64,000 nt of DNA from assembly GCF_026914185.1 (NCBI RefSeq), contig NC_070563.1, forward strand, positions 1,798,001-1,862,000, given 5' to 3'. Within the stretch, counting starts at the first letter, position 1, and each line of letters begins with the position of its first letter. This DNA comes from Puccinia triticina. Its lineage: Eukaryota > Basidiomycota > Pucciniomycetes > Pucciniales > Pucciniaceae. The notes beneath the pieces are model-generated. The model saw only the letters and a program-made list of their open reading frames with translations. It searched no databases and was not told the DNA's origin. This document shows, piece by piece, positions 55,005 to 64,000 of this stretch. Both the position numbers and the translations under genes were made by a program.

Positions 55005-57386
55005 TGTGAGAATAAAGGTTTTTCAGTGGGTAGAAATGACCACTAGCCGCCTTGTTCAAGAATACATGTGTCTGGGCTGAGTGATTATTGGTGTATAGGC
55101 TCCGCACTGCTACTATCCACTAGCCTTCAGCGCTCCTCAATGAGCCTGATCTATAGCGTAATAATCTGCAGGTAAATAAAGCTCCGCACTCCACAAACAC
55201 AGAATCTGCAATCCATTCTACCTAGATGCCTAGGGAGGATCCTCAGGTGTGGTCAAAGGACTTATCTGACGACTGCGGCAAAGTACGCGCCTTCTTCCGC
55301 GTTGGATAGCGTGTGCCTTTACTATTTTTTCATTGGACACTGCTCACGCGTTCGGCACTTCTTAGGTGCCTAGAGAGCCCCGGAAGCCAAGTGCCGGCTT
55401 CCCAAGGCTCCCACGGGTGGGTCGGGGGAAGGGGGTGATCCCCAATCCACTTTACCTGCCTCTCCAGGCCGTGCCGCGGCCATGGATCTTGGGAGGGGAT
55501 TCCCAGGACAAGCAGTGCTTGTGAGGGAGGGAGGATTGCTGAGCAGGCCCCGGTAGCAGGTACACACCCAGGGGTGTGAGGGCCAGGCGCGAGAACCCAC
55601 GCCTGGGTGTGTATGTCTTAACTTTTAGTAGGGCGGGTGGGAGGTGAAAGAAATTAACTCTTCTGCGGTTCCCGCAATGTAGAGTTTTGGGTTGGAGGAG
55701 GAGAGAGGTGGGGGAGCGGAGAAGATACCTGAGGGATCTTCTGGAGGGAGTTTGGACAGGTCTCTGGACTATGAACGACCTCCCAGGGATGGTTCCCTCG
55801 CCTCGTCGGCTCTTCCTGCCCTGTATCTTGTTGGGCTGTCCTTTGCATGGAGTACAGGTCAGCCCGGCCGCATGGGATCACACCCAGATCTGACACTCAA
55901 CAGGGCTCTGGCTTGGATGGTCCCATGGACTACGCCTACCTCCCGTTGCACTGCTAATAACCAACAGTAATCCCGTAAGTAAAGATAAGGTCACGTAAAA
56001 CTCTTCCAATACTCTAGTATGTCCATAAGTGTAAGTACAATGATAGAAAGAAGAGAAACCGTGAACCTCCACCCCCTTCCTTCCCTCCATGCAATTTGCC
56101 TTTCCCACCCAATCCCGCAGATCCAACACTTTCCCACACTAGTCCGTCAGCTCCGCCCGCTTTCCCGCAGGTCACTATCCCAGACTCCCCTCCTCTCCAA
56201 CGCTTGACCTCCCACGCCCTCTGTCTAGCCCCCGTCAGTCAGTCTCTTGCCACCACCTCCGCCCCAGCTCCACCCCCTTTGGCTGCCTTGGCTCACCTGC
56301 TGACGCACCGCTGCTACCAGTCCACTAGTGTAGTCTGCTGCAGTCCAGCCCTGTCTTCCCGCTCTGGTCCGCCTATCCAATGTGCAATCCATGATCCATG
56401 CATTCCATCTGCGCATGAATTTCTGCAAGCTTTCTTAGCGTGCTTTCTGACATCATCCTCAGTGCTTATGTCACCGGAATGCACTCTGCGCTGAGGGACT
56501 CCTGTCCGTGCTAAGCGGCGGCAGTCGTGTGAGGGGAGAAGTGCTGTTTAGGCTGCCCTCGTGGCGGTGGTCCGTAGAGATGAGCGCTGAAAGGAATCGG
56601 GATAGCTGTGGTGTTGGGGGTGGTTTTGAGATGTTCGCCGGGGTTTTGGATCCGCGGCGGCGGTTGTTTGTTTTGAGGGAGTCGGGGATTGTGATCTTAA
56701 GGAAGAAAGGAAGGGAACTGAGACTTTTGATGAAGCGTGATTGGCGGGCGGAGCCCAAAAGTTTGAACTCTGATGATCTGATCTATAAACTCCGGATGGA
56801 CCGTATTCTGGGGATCAGAATGCCATGGCCACCCATCATCCAAGTTCAAGCTGAACTTGGAATCCGGGTGACATGTCACATAAATTTCATCACATCCTCC
56901 GCGCGCTACACGCGCGCACACACAAAACAGCAGAAAGAAACCAACAAAGAAGCGGAGAAAAGAAACAGCACAAAGGAAACTAAAAGAAAACACAGCATGA
57001 GGAGACAGAAAGAAAAGAGCCACAGAGAGGGAAGGAAGAAAGAAAAGAAGAGATAGGCGGAACAAACAGAAAAAGGAGAAAACCAGAAACAAACAAGGAA
57101 ATAAACCCACAGCAGCCGCTGTGTTAGGAACAAGAAAAATGAAGGGTGATGGGGACTGAGAAGGAGAGGAGATGCACAGATGAGGAGAGATGGGGAGAGG
57201 TGAATTCTTGAGTCTTGAGGGGTGAGAAGGGAATGGAATCTTGATCTTGATGTTGCTGGCGGCGGTGATGCTCCTGACTAGCTGGCCACGGGAGGGACCA
57301 CCACAGCGCTCAGACGCTCTGTGCATTCCTGCCCGCGCTATCTCCAAGTGGACATTCTATCACACCTGCCTATATAAATCACCACA
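55005..57386 (-). mobile_element. 3' LTR of E4, with two insertions
   Basis: It begins TGTGAGAATAAAGG and ends TATATAAATCACCACA, matching the EA LTR. Relative to EA it has extra DNA at about 55213-55965 (unidentified; starts near CTACCTAGATGCCTAGGG) and an 814-bp solo LTR at 56492-57305. The sequence after 57386 (TCCGCCCCAGTTTTG) is a decayed polypurine tract, so this is the 3' LTR of a minus-strand element. Open frames within are not considered genes. Confidence 0.8.
56492..57305. mobile_element. solo LTR inserted in the E4 LTR
   Basis: Termini TGAGGGACTCC...GACCACCACA, flanked by GCGC at 56488-56491 and 57306-57309. Alignment to the EA LTR shows the host LTR continuing across it. A related sequence lies at about 62600-63250. 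GA-rich and AAAGAAAAG-rich tracts inside give long but meaningless open frames. Confidence 0.8.
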
Positions 57387-58854
57387 TCCGCCCCAGTTTT
57401 GAAGTCCTGCCCCCAGGAACTTCCCACACATTTGCCCGCTCCCACACTAACCACATCCTATCACACCCATCACCACATCCTTTCCCACACCTTGTCCTTT
57501 GTTGTCATTGAAGCTTGCGCTCACTGCATGAAAATTGGCCTCCCTTGTGTCTGCTCCCGCGCCGGTTGCGCCTGTAAAAACTGCCAAGACTCAAAACACT
57601 GCTGCTCCACTTTAACCCCCAAATCCAAGGGTTCTTGAAGACACCACAAATCACAAAACCGCCCACCGCCTCCTGGTTTGCCAAGTTCTTGTGTGGAATG
57701 TTCCCCATCCCTCATTTTGATTCAATCCCGCACCAAATTGCCCTCTGCACACGGTGAAGATCTCATGACGCTTCCTCCCAAGCGCACCAAATGTGCCAGC
57801 GCCAAAGACTACGTCCGCAAAGCCAAGGAATGGGCCAACAAGCAAAACGTCAATCAACCATCCTTTGAGGAACGTCTCAAAAGCCCACAAGCAGCTCCTT
57901 TGTCTTTGGCTGCTGGACCGTCTACTATCATCTCAAAACGACCTTCTGCAGAATCCCCGGAAAAATTTCTCAAAAACCCGTGCCCAACCTTCCGTGCACC
58001 TTGGGTCTTGCCGCTCAATTTTCCGCTTGTCTGCCAGACCCTTTGCCAATTGTGTTGCCACCCAAGCCCACCTTTCTGCAAGCTCCAGGTACATAAATTC
58101 CCTGATCCGCTAACCGTGCCTTTGCTAACTCTGGACTTTCCGCACTAGCCACCCCAGCTAAGGGCACCAAGATGAATCTGGACAATCCGTCCCATACTCC
58201 CTCCGGTTCGCCGCTCAGCTTGCCCCAGACCACGCCGCATGCCAAGATCCCTCAAACCCAAGCTGCCCGTGCCTCCTTGATCCATACACTGGAGTTCACA
58301 AGCCCGCCTTGTCCGCCAGCCAATACCGGCCAAGTCTTGCTCCTCTGCGCGCTGCCCCCCTGACTGTGCCAAATCCCAACACTCCGCATTGTTGCCCTCA
58401 ATCCCAGTCTGTGCCAACCCACATGCCGCCTCCAAACCACTCCATTGATCATGGTGCGGTAATGGATTGCCGAGTCAAGGAAATTTCCTGCAGTCTGCAC
58501 AACACCTTCCCCAACCATCCCGTCTGGGAGGATGCAGTATTTCCCGCCACTGCCTTACTCGAATACCTGGACGCCTTCCGCGGAATGTACCACAACCTGC
58601 TCCATCTTGCCACCGTTTTGCCCGCTCAATGCCGTCTTAGGTATGCGTCTCTTCTTGTTGGAATCCGCCAGCTCGCCAAACGCCTCAAGCTAGCTGTTAT
58701 TGTCCCCACCAGCGAAAGCACTCTCCAAGCCCAACATGATCTAGGTGAAGAACTGAAAAACAAACCACACCCGGTACCGGTGTCTATGCCTTGGGTCCAC
58801 ACCACTCCTCTTGCAGAGCGCACCTATTGTGCCTCTCACTCTACCCTTCCCTAG
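57387..58854 (+). CDS. antisense accessory gene of E4, cysteine-rich
   Basis: Plus-strand, between the 3' LTR and pol of a minus-strand element, as in E1 and E2. Segment 57500-57638 encodes a dense Cys cluster of form C-x2-C-x6-C-x-C-x5-C-x-C-x2-C-x5-CC (CAHCMKIGLPCVC, CKNCQDSKHCC), likely a zinc-binding module. The region 57738-58148 is Lys/Pro-rich. The frame 58309-58854 ends in a helical part (LEYLDAFRGMYHNLLHLATV, LLVGIRQLAKRLKLAVIVP) and stops at 58852-58854. The pieces are in different frames and need introns or are broken by decay; I could not fix the joints. Function unknown; nucleic-acid binding is a guess from the Cys cluster. Confidence 0.45.
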
Positions 58855-59861
58855 TTTCCCTTTTCTTCCTGCTCCTCTTTGTCGTCTCTTTTCTTATTGT
58901 ATATAGTCACTATACTGCGGAAAACGCTTGTAATACATACACGCTCTGAGCCCCGCACGCAAATGACCATCACTTTGAGAAAGCCAAAGAGAACATAGTG
59001 AGCAAAAGGTCTGCCATCTTCTGCAGTCCAACAAAGCTTTTTATAAGTGCCTGGACCACCCCAGAAATAGAACCACTTTATTCCCCGCACTAACACATTT
59101 TCTATTTTATCCTTCTTTTTTTTATTTTTTTATTTTTATATCCGCCACGCTTTACCGTAAACACAATCCTAGAAAAAGAGAAAAGCCACAATCCCATTGA
59201 GAGAAACCTGATGCGCAGTCTGATAGAGAAATCCAGAGAGAAACCAATCCACAATCCGAGAGAGAAATCCAGAGAGAAACCAAAAAACCCGCAAGGTACC
59301 TGGTCTGCCCCAGAAGGATTTTCCGCACAAAAATACCCATACCCTGCACCTAGAAATACAGATAGACAAAAATACAGCGAAGCATATAACAAAAGAAACC
59401 AAACTCTATAGGGTAACAAACATTCTGGGATGGCTATATAACCTGGCTGTAGACCAGATAGGGAATGCCTTTGGGTACCTGTTGGCAGGTACCTGCTGCA
59501 CCCGCCAGGTAGTGTTGGGTGTCAGCTTTTGGTGAAAAAACGGGTGGTACCCGCCTCTTGCACCCGCGCAGCCAGAAGTCCTTGGCAATGATCTTTGGCC
59601 GGCTAAATTGAGTGACCAATTGCAGAATCCAAACATGGAGGTTGAACTAGTGGAGATTAAATGGACAAGTTGACAGAGTGATTGTGTGAAGGGTGAAGAA
59701 GAATAGATTTTAGATTTGAAGATAATAATTGAACTCAGCCAGAATCAAGAGAATTAAAACACTTATTTTAGAAATCCAGATAATCCTCATAGAATATGAT
59801 CTATGGGGAGGATTTAAATGAATATTATTAGATATATAAATTTGATTAATAGTTTAATTTT
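58855..59861. other. non-coding interval in E4
   Basis: It contains a GAGAGAAATCCAGAGAGAAACC-type short repeat at 59160-59290 and, at about 59480-59580, a GGTACC/CACCCGCC-rich block related to 61500-61610. No gene supported. Confidence 0.45.
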
Positions 59862-60608
59862 ACGGACTTACTTCGCGCACTGCAAAAAACACTTCGCGCA
59901 CTGCACAGTGCGCGGATTCCCAAACACTTCGCGCACTGCGGGTAAACTACACAACTTTTTGAAGATTTTTCTTGACAAATCAATAAACAGGCTTCTCATT
60001 GGCCTCTCTGAATTTTTCGGAAGTTTTTCAAAGCATTCTTCTATGTTTAAAAAAATCATTAAAAACCAGAAGAAATGTAGGATTTGGGCGCCTAAAAAAC
60101 AAGGTTCCTATAGCCCAAAAATTTCAAATAATTTTTTGAGTAATGAGAAATGTAAGAAAAGCTACGTCAAAACTTTTCAGCCACTTTTTGCAAGCATACA
60201 GGTCTGAAAAATGAGGATAATTTAGATGCAATGTGCTAATATGTGTTGAAGTTTCTTATTTTTCAGACCTGTATGCTTGCACAAAGTGCCTGAAAGGTTT
60301 TGAAGTAGCTTTTCTTACATTTTACATTACTCAACAAATTATTTGAAATTTTTGGGTTATGGGAACCTTGTTTTTTAGGCACCCAAATCCAACATTTCTT
60401 CTGGTTTTTAATGATTTTTTTAAACATAGAAGAATGCTTTGAAAAACTTCCAAAAAATTCAGAGAGGCCAATGAGAAGCCTTTCTATTGATTTGTCAAGA
60501 AAAATCTTCAAAAAGTTGCGTAGTTTACCCGCAGTGCGCGAAGTGTTTGGGAATCCGCGCACTGTGCAGTGCGCGAAGTGTTTTTTGCAGTGCGCGAAGT
60601 AAGTCCGT
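59862..60608. mobile_element. 747-bp foldback element
   Basis: Two arms of about 350 bp, nearly perfect inverted copies, around a loop of about 45 bp (near 60207-60255). Termini ACGGACTTACTTCGCG...CGCGAAGTAAGTCCGT. Flanks AATTTT at 59856-59861 and 60609-60614. Near each end the word TTCGCGCACTGC is repeated three times. Mirror-image open frames on the two arms are a by-product. Confidence 0.88.
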
Positions 60609-60740
60609 AATTTTAAGATACTGCCCTAGTTGAATTAATTTCAAAACAAATCTATTGATATTATTCAACTTCTTGAGTACAAAACCTCTGAGCAAAACAT
60701 CTATTTGTGCACACTAGGATCACTTTTGCCAAGCTCAGTC

Positions 60741-61377
60741 TTCATTGATTGGGTCCCGCGACTCAAGGAGATAACTACGCCGCAGTCCTCCAATTGGGTC
60801 CCGCGACTCAATGAGATAACTACGCCGCAGTCCTCCAATTGGGTCCCACGACTCCATGAAATAACTATGCCACAGGACAGCGCATGCGGGTTGCATGAAC
60901 ATAACAAAATATATTACACTGCAAAAAAAACTGTGTCAACTGTGAGCAGTTGACATGCGGCAACTCTGAGAAAACTTGTGGTGTTACACCAGCCTTACTC
61001 AAGGTTTGACTCAACCCAAGCTTCAATGCACAGTGACTATGCCAACAAAGGCACTTCTGCATTCATGTGGAGTTACAATGGCAGCTTGGCTTGAGTATCC
61101 TGCATGTCAACTGCAAGCAGTTGACCAAGTTATTTTTGCAGTGTTACACTTTTCAAGTAATCAGTCTTCTCCAATTGGGTCCTGTGACTCAATGAGACAA
61201 CTACGCCGCAGGACAGCGCACACAGGTCGGATGAACATAACAAAATATATTACACTTTTCAAGTAATCAGGCTTCGTTGATTGGGTCCCGCGACTCAATA
61301 AGATAACTACGCCGCGGACAGCGCATGCGGGTTGCATGAACATAACAAAATTCATTACACCTTTCAAGTAATCAATC
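60741..61377. repeat. tandem repeats around GGGTCCCGCGACTC
   Basis: Three 45-bp units (60741-60876), followed by a longer period of about 107 bp: GGGTCCCGCGACTCAATGAG, then CTACGCCGCAGGACAGCGCA, then GAACATAACAAAATATATTA, then CTTTTCAAGTAATCA, in three copies (the first interrupted by a MITE). Related palindromes ATTGAGTCGCGGGACTCAAT occur at 63300-63345. Confidence 0.85.
60917..61143. mobile_element. 227-bp MITE, Harbinger-like
   Basis: Inverted ends CACTGCAAAAA...TTTTTGCAGTG with inner GTCAACTG...CAGTTGAC palindromes. TTA on both sides (60914-60916, 61144-61146). Neighbouring units of the tandem repeat show the empty site (ATATATTACACTTTTC at about 61246 and a similar site near 61353). Confidence 0.88.
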
Positions 61378-61653
61378 ACTTTGAATAAGAAGATGCAGCA
61401 GAAGGGGAAAAAAAGGGTGATAGGGGTAGAGGAGGATTAACTACCACCATTTTTTTCATTTTCTCCTTGATGAAAATAAGTGTGTTTGGTGCAGTAAAAG
61501 TTGGCGGGTACCCGCCATAAGTACCTGCCGCACCCGCCAGGCGGTGCCGGATGCGGTGCCATGTGTTGGGTTTGGGTGAAAAAACGGGCGCGGTACCTGT
61601 GTCCACTGGGGCATTCCTTAATTAGACCAGATAGTGCACCCCCTCACCAATAA

Positions 61654-62598
61654 TCACTTGTGGCTTCCGCCTGCCACAACTCCTGCCCCAGCCTTTTTAC
61701 TGCTGTCCCCAGTGGTCCAAAAAGGTGGGGGTGCAGGGTTTGCACCGTCCTCTTCTGACGCAACCGCTGAGCCTGAGTCTTTGTTGCTCGCCGCGGCATC
61801 CATGCCTTCCGCATTGTCAGAGCTGGCCAAAGACAAAGCGTCACACGGAATGTGAACCTCCTCATCCGAGTTGTCTGATTCCACAGTCTGGTCAAAATCC
61901 GTAGAACCCTGTGCATAAAACCGCTTGACGTGCGTAGCTGCCGCCCGCCGCTTCAAAGGCCTCCCGTCCAGCTCTTCCAGCTCGTAAATGCCGCCTGGGA
62001 ATTGCGACACCACACAATAAGGGCCGTTCCATCAATTAGAAAACAGCTTACCCAACTGAAACTCAAGGCTACAATTATAAAGCAAGACCAATTCCCCCTT
62101 GCAGAGAAATTCCTGCAGCATGTGAGAGCAGCGGCAATCCAAATAGCGCGCCGCCTTAGCACAACTCTCCTTGAGGCGCGCTGCCGCCTTTGCAATAGTC
62201 AATTCCCGCCCCAAAAGCTGCTCCACCCAAGCCAATAGCAAGTCGTCCGCTGATTTAATTTTCCAGCAATTTACCGCCAAGTACGTAAACATCTCTGTAT
62301 CCACCTGTAGAACTGGCTGGCACCCAGTCAGCATCTCATAAGGCAAGTTCCCCATCATCTGCTTAGTAGAAATTTGGTCCGCAAACAGCACAGCAGGCAG
62401 ATACTGCTGCCACTTCTTGCCATCTTCGCCACACAGCTTCACCAGAGTGCTCTTGATTGGCTTATGACCGCGCTCAATCATTCCCGCACCTTCCGGATAG
62501 TACTCCGTTACCTTGCCAAACTTAGTGCCACAAGACTCCACAAGTTTCCACAAGCCGCCGCTGTGGAACTCCAACCGGTGCTGGGCCATTGGCAGTTA
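61654..62598 (-). pseudogene. pol: E4 integrase C-terminal half
   Basis: It contains the catalytic Glu region (YYPEGAGMIERGHKPIKSTL), FADQISTK, and after an in-frame TGA at 62032-62034 the GPY/F region (WNGPY, YELEELDGRPLKRR) and an acidic tail. The second catalytic Asp region is frameshifted near 62590 and pol is cut there by repeat DNA. It belongs to the CCGC-rich family of EA/E3. Confidence 0.8.
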
Positions 62599-63360
62599 CT
62601 GGAAGGGAGAGTGCGCTGTGCGCTGCCTTCGCGGTGGTCCGGAAAAGAGATGAGGAATCGAGGATAGCGGAAGTTATAGGGGGATTTGTTGGGAGACAAC
62701 AGGAGTAGATCCTTGTCGGCGGTGGTTTGTTGTTGGATGATCTGGAAAAGAAAGAATTCCGGCAAGAAAAGGCCGGGAGGTTTGATCTAAAGAAGGGATT
62801 TGGGGAAAATGGGACTCAAGGTGCTGAGAGTTTGAACTCAGAAGACACACAGACTCAGAGAGGGATCAATAAATTAAGATTCTGGATGGATGATCTGAAA
62901 AGCCAAAAGAAAAGGGTTCAGACAAAGTACATGCCGCTCCAAAGCCTGAGTTCAAGCTGAACTCAAACCCTGGAGCTTGTGACATCTAACAGACAGCTCA
63001 TCACAACCTAGCGCGCACGCGCACTACACAAAAAAAGACCAGAGACAGAAACAAAACAAAACAGACAAAACAAAACAAAGACCAACCCTCCTCATCCAAA
63101 TCTGTCCAAAGTGCGCAAAGTGAAAGAAGAAGATAACAAACAGGATGAAAAGAAAAGAAAGCTGACAGGAGAACAAAACCACCAACACGGAAACAAGAGA
63201 AAAGAGAAGAAAGGAAGACCTGAAACGCCTTGAGGATGCGCCACGCTGCGCCTTTGAACTTGAGGAAGCCTTGAGGGCTGAAAGCTTTGCCATAACTTTG
63301 ATTGAGTCGCGGGACTCAATCAGATTACCTAATCAGCATTGATTGAGTCGCGGTGTGGTA
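62599..63360. repeat. LTR-like repeat related to 56492-57305
   Basis: It shares the blocks GCGGTGGTCCG, GTTTGAACTC, AAGTTCAAGCTGAACTC/TTCAAGCTGAACTC and a CGCGCRCAC tract in the same order with the solo LTR at 56492. It begins where E4 integrase breaks, so it is probably another LTR inserted in E4 pol. The right end is not certain. Confidence 0.5.
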
Positions 63361-64000
63361 AGCCAATCCTGAATATGGCACCAAAATCAAAGTCTTTTCC
63401 CCTCAATATAACCCTCTCTGGAATACTCAAGCACCCACCTCCCTTAAGGATCAAAGCAAGGACAACTCATACCCATCAACAGGCCCCCCATTCTCTCTTC
63501 AGCCTTTTTCCCCACCTTCTGGATACCCACCTACACCAACTCAATATTTCTCAAGCACCCAGCTAGGCACAAGTGGGAGAAAGTCACCCATCAGGCAGAG
63601 CCAGACTATTAGGAAAGACCCTTGACATTCATCATCTTTTCCTCCCTTCCCAATCCAGTATAACAACCCCAATTTGGAATTAGCCACACATGTAATAACC
63701 ATAGAGATCCCATCCTGGTTACCCTTGTCTCATTTGGTTTCAGCCCTTCCCTTTGCAGCCACTCATATGACATGTAATCCCTTTCTTCTGATGTTTCATT
63801 GTCTCTCCACATTTCAGCCTCTTCTCAGAACTTTCCATCCCCATAGCAGTTTTCAGCCTCAGCCCCTTGATTGAGAATTTTCACTGTTTCATCTTTTCTT
63901 CCAACCACAACTCAGCCCCATAATATTTTGTATATAGTCTGCCCTCTTTGGCCCTACCTTTTGTTCCCCATCAGATCCTGCCCCAGAAATTCAGATAACT
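63361..64000. other. no gene recognised
   Basis: C/T-rich sequence with short frames on both strands. Nothing supported to the window end. Confidence 0.4.

Larger units (their letters stand above)
59480..61610. repeat. pair of related GGTACCYGC blocks (59480-59580, 61500-61610)
   Basis: Both carry GGTACC, GCACCCGCCAGG, GGTGAAAAAACGGG in the same order and orientation, and each has internal inverted GGTACC words. They may be ends or members of one DNA-transposon family; no duplication was resolved. Confidence 0.4.

Noticed and set aside
56697..57347. 216-codon minus-strand frame rich in Phe/Ser/Leu
   Set aside because: Arises from GA-rich tracts of the solo LTR; no domain and crosses the LTR boundary.
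59818..60562. Matching 129- and 99-codon frames on opposite strands
   Set aside because: They are the two arms of the foldback element read from either side.
61376..61606. Minus-strand frame with Pro/Ser tail
   Set aside because: Lies in the GGTACC repeat block and shares residues with 59406-59636 only because the DNA is repeated.

Overview
This is repeat-dominated nuclear DNA from a filamentous fungus. The best fit is a basidiomycete, probably a rust (Pucciniales). This rests on short GT-AG introns of about 60-110 bp, many-exon host genes, a nuclear-basket protein and a DHHC acyltransferase of fungal type, a small secreted Gly/Leu/Tyr-rich protein, and very heavy loading with Ty3/Gypsy elements and MITEs. 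The organism assignment is inference; no marker gene is present.

Region 1, 1-27.6 kb, is a nest of minus-strand Ty3/Gypsy elements. The oldest, E3 (24.33-27.62 kb), keeps its gag end, protease, RT and part of RNase H. Element EA was inserted into E3's RNase H; its LTR (11528-12087 plus 24013-24333) and gag start (10946-11174) are visible. EA was then split twice: E1 (window start to 10945) entered its gag and E2 (12088-24012) entered its LTR. A 342-bp solo LTR interrupts E1 pol. E1 and E2 both carry an extra gene between the 3' LTR and pol, on the opposite strand (plus), with spliceosomal introns: 2881-3659 in E1 and 14493-15840 in E2. A degenerate tail of a similar gene lies at about 27.65-28.0 kb, and a cysteine-rich plus-strand gene sits in the same place in E4 (57.4-58.9 kb). 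This antisense accessory gene is the most interesting feature of the window.

Region 2, 28-35.7 kb, holds an inverted-repeat element, a 476-bp MITE built almost entirely of TAGCG/CGCTA words, a large array of short hairpins (core CTTGATGGCC/GGCCATCAAG), and a complete hAT transposon (31263-35053) with 8-bp target duplications. The hAT transposase has an in-frame TGA in its BED zinc finger. A second hairpin array follows.

Region 3, 35.8-53.1 kb, is the host-gene island. It has an inverted duplication carrying a small secreted protein gene (intact on minus, truncated on plus), a tRNA-Asp and its chimeric copy, a 16-exon TPR/Mlp1-type nucleoporin (2112 codons, minus), a divergent 4-exon DHHC palmitoyltransferase (530 codons, plus) 171 bp away, and a putative secreted protein of unknown function.

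Region 4, 53.6-64 kb, is again repeats: a second TAGCG MITE, a third hairpin array, element E4 (interrupted LTR, antisense gene, integrase fragment), a 747-bp foldback element, and a 107-bp tandem repeat with a MITE in one unit. Four of the five insertion sites seen for the Ty3 family here, and one solo LTR, are tabulated under findings because their target sites all have CG at the centre of a 4-bp site.
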